A DNA stretch of 13,819 bases. Source: Bacillota bacterium (lineage in GTDB: Bacteria; Bacillota; Clostridia; Tissierellales; Peptoniphilaceae). Location of the stretch: NCBI GenBank assembly GCA_023393815.1, contig JAEXBU010000060.1, positions 1-13,819 on the forward strand, read 5' to 3'. The position numbers were made by a program, and so were the translations under genes. This document shows, one piece after another, positions 13,667 through 13,819 of the stretch (positions are counted from its first letter, which is position 1; each line of letters starts with the position of its first letter). Under the pieces are notes generated by a model that was given only the letters and a program-made list of their open reading frames with translations, was not told the DNA's origin and ran no database searches.

Positions 13667-13819
13667 CGGACGGAACGCCTCGCGGGGCGGGAAAAGGCGA
13701 AGACGTTCGTTTTGATGGGAAGGAGGAAGGAATATCTATGTGGGGGAAATGGCCGAAAATATAGGAACATTTTTCCTGTAGAAATTTTCGAATGGGGAAG
13801 GTTTCTTCCCTTAAAAATA

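Overview
The window looks like chromosomal DNA of an anaerobic, mid-GC Firmicute. Reasons: strong GGAGG-type ribosome binding sites, TTG starts, a YtxH/DUF948 pair, a C_GCAxxG_C_C redox protein, an oxidative half TCA branch without the rest of the cycle, and an oleate hydratase typical of host-associated Gram-positives. A Tissierellia/Peptoniphilaceae-like host is my guess; nothing here proves it. There is no tRNA, rRNA, CRISPR array or intact mobile element. Eleven protein genes are supported.

Left part (1-6420): the 3' portion of an oleate hydratase gene runs off the left edge and ends at a long hairpin terminator. Facing it is a tight minus-strand operon, acn-icd-citrate synthase. Its genes overlap or sit 7 nt apart, and it has a promoter at 6357-6385 and a terminator at 1882-1916. 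Together the three enzymes turn oxaloacetate and acetyl-CoA into 2-oxoglutarate, most likely for glutamate synthesis. The leader carries a 10-bp direct repeat that could be an operator.

Middle (6420-8550): a PHP-type phosphoesterase (minus) is divergent from a two-gene plus-strand operon. That operon encodes a YtxH-domain protein and a DUF948-like membrane-anchored coiled-coil protein and ends in a clear terminator.

Right part (8550-13819): after a gene-poor 340-base gap come a diacylglycerol kinase-family lipid kinase and a LacI-family regulator (9 nt apart). Next, from their own promoter, come a small FMN-binding lipoprotein and a 555-aa prolyl-tRNA synthetase-like protein (also 9 nt apart). 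A cysteine-rich C_GCAxxG_C_C protein on the minus strand closes the region; its terminator and that of the ProRS-like gene lie past each other in the convergent gap.

The most unusual gene is the ProRS-like one. Its reading frame is intact, and its editing (INS/YbaK) and anticodon-binding domains look well preserved. However, the residues of class II motifs 2 and 3 and the proline-binding loop are replaced. It reads as a full-length ProRS paralogue that cannot aminoacylate but might still bind and edit tRNA-Pro. It is co-transcribed with a flavin-binding lipoprotein.
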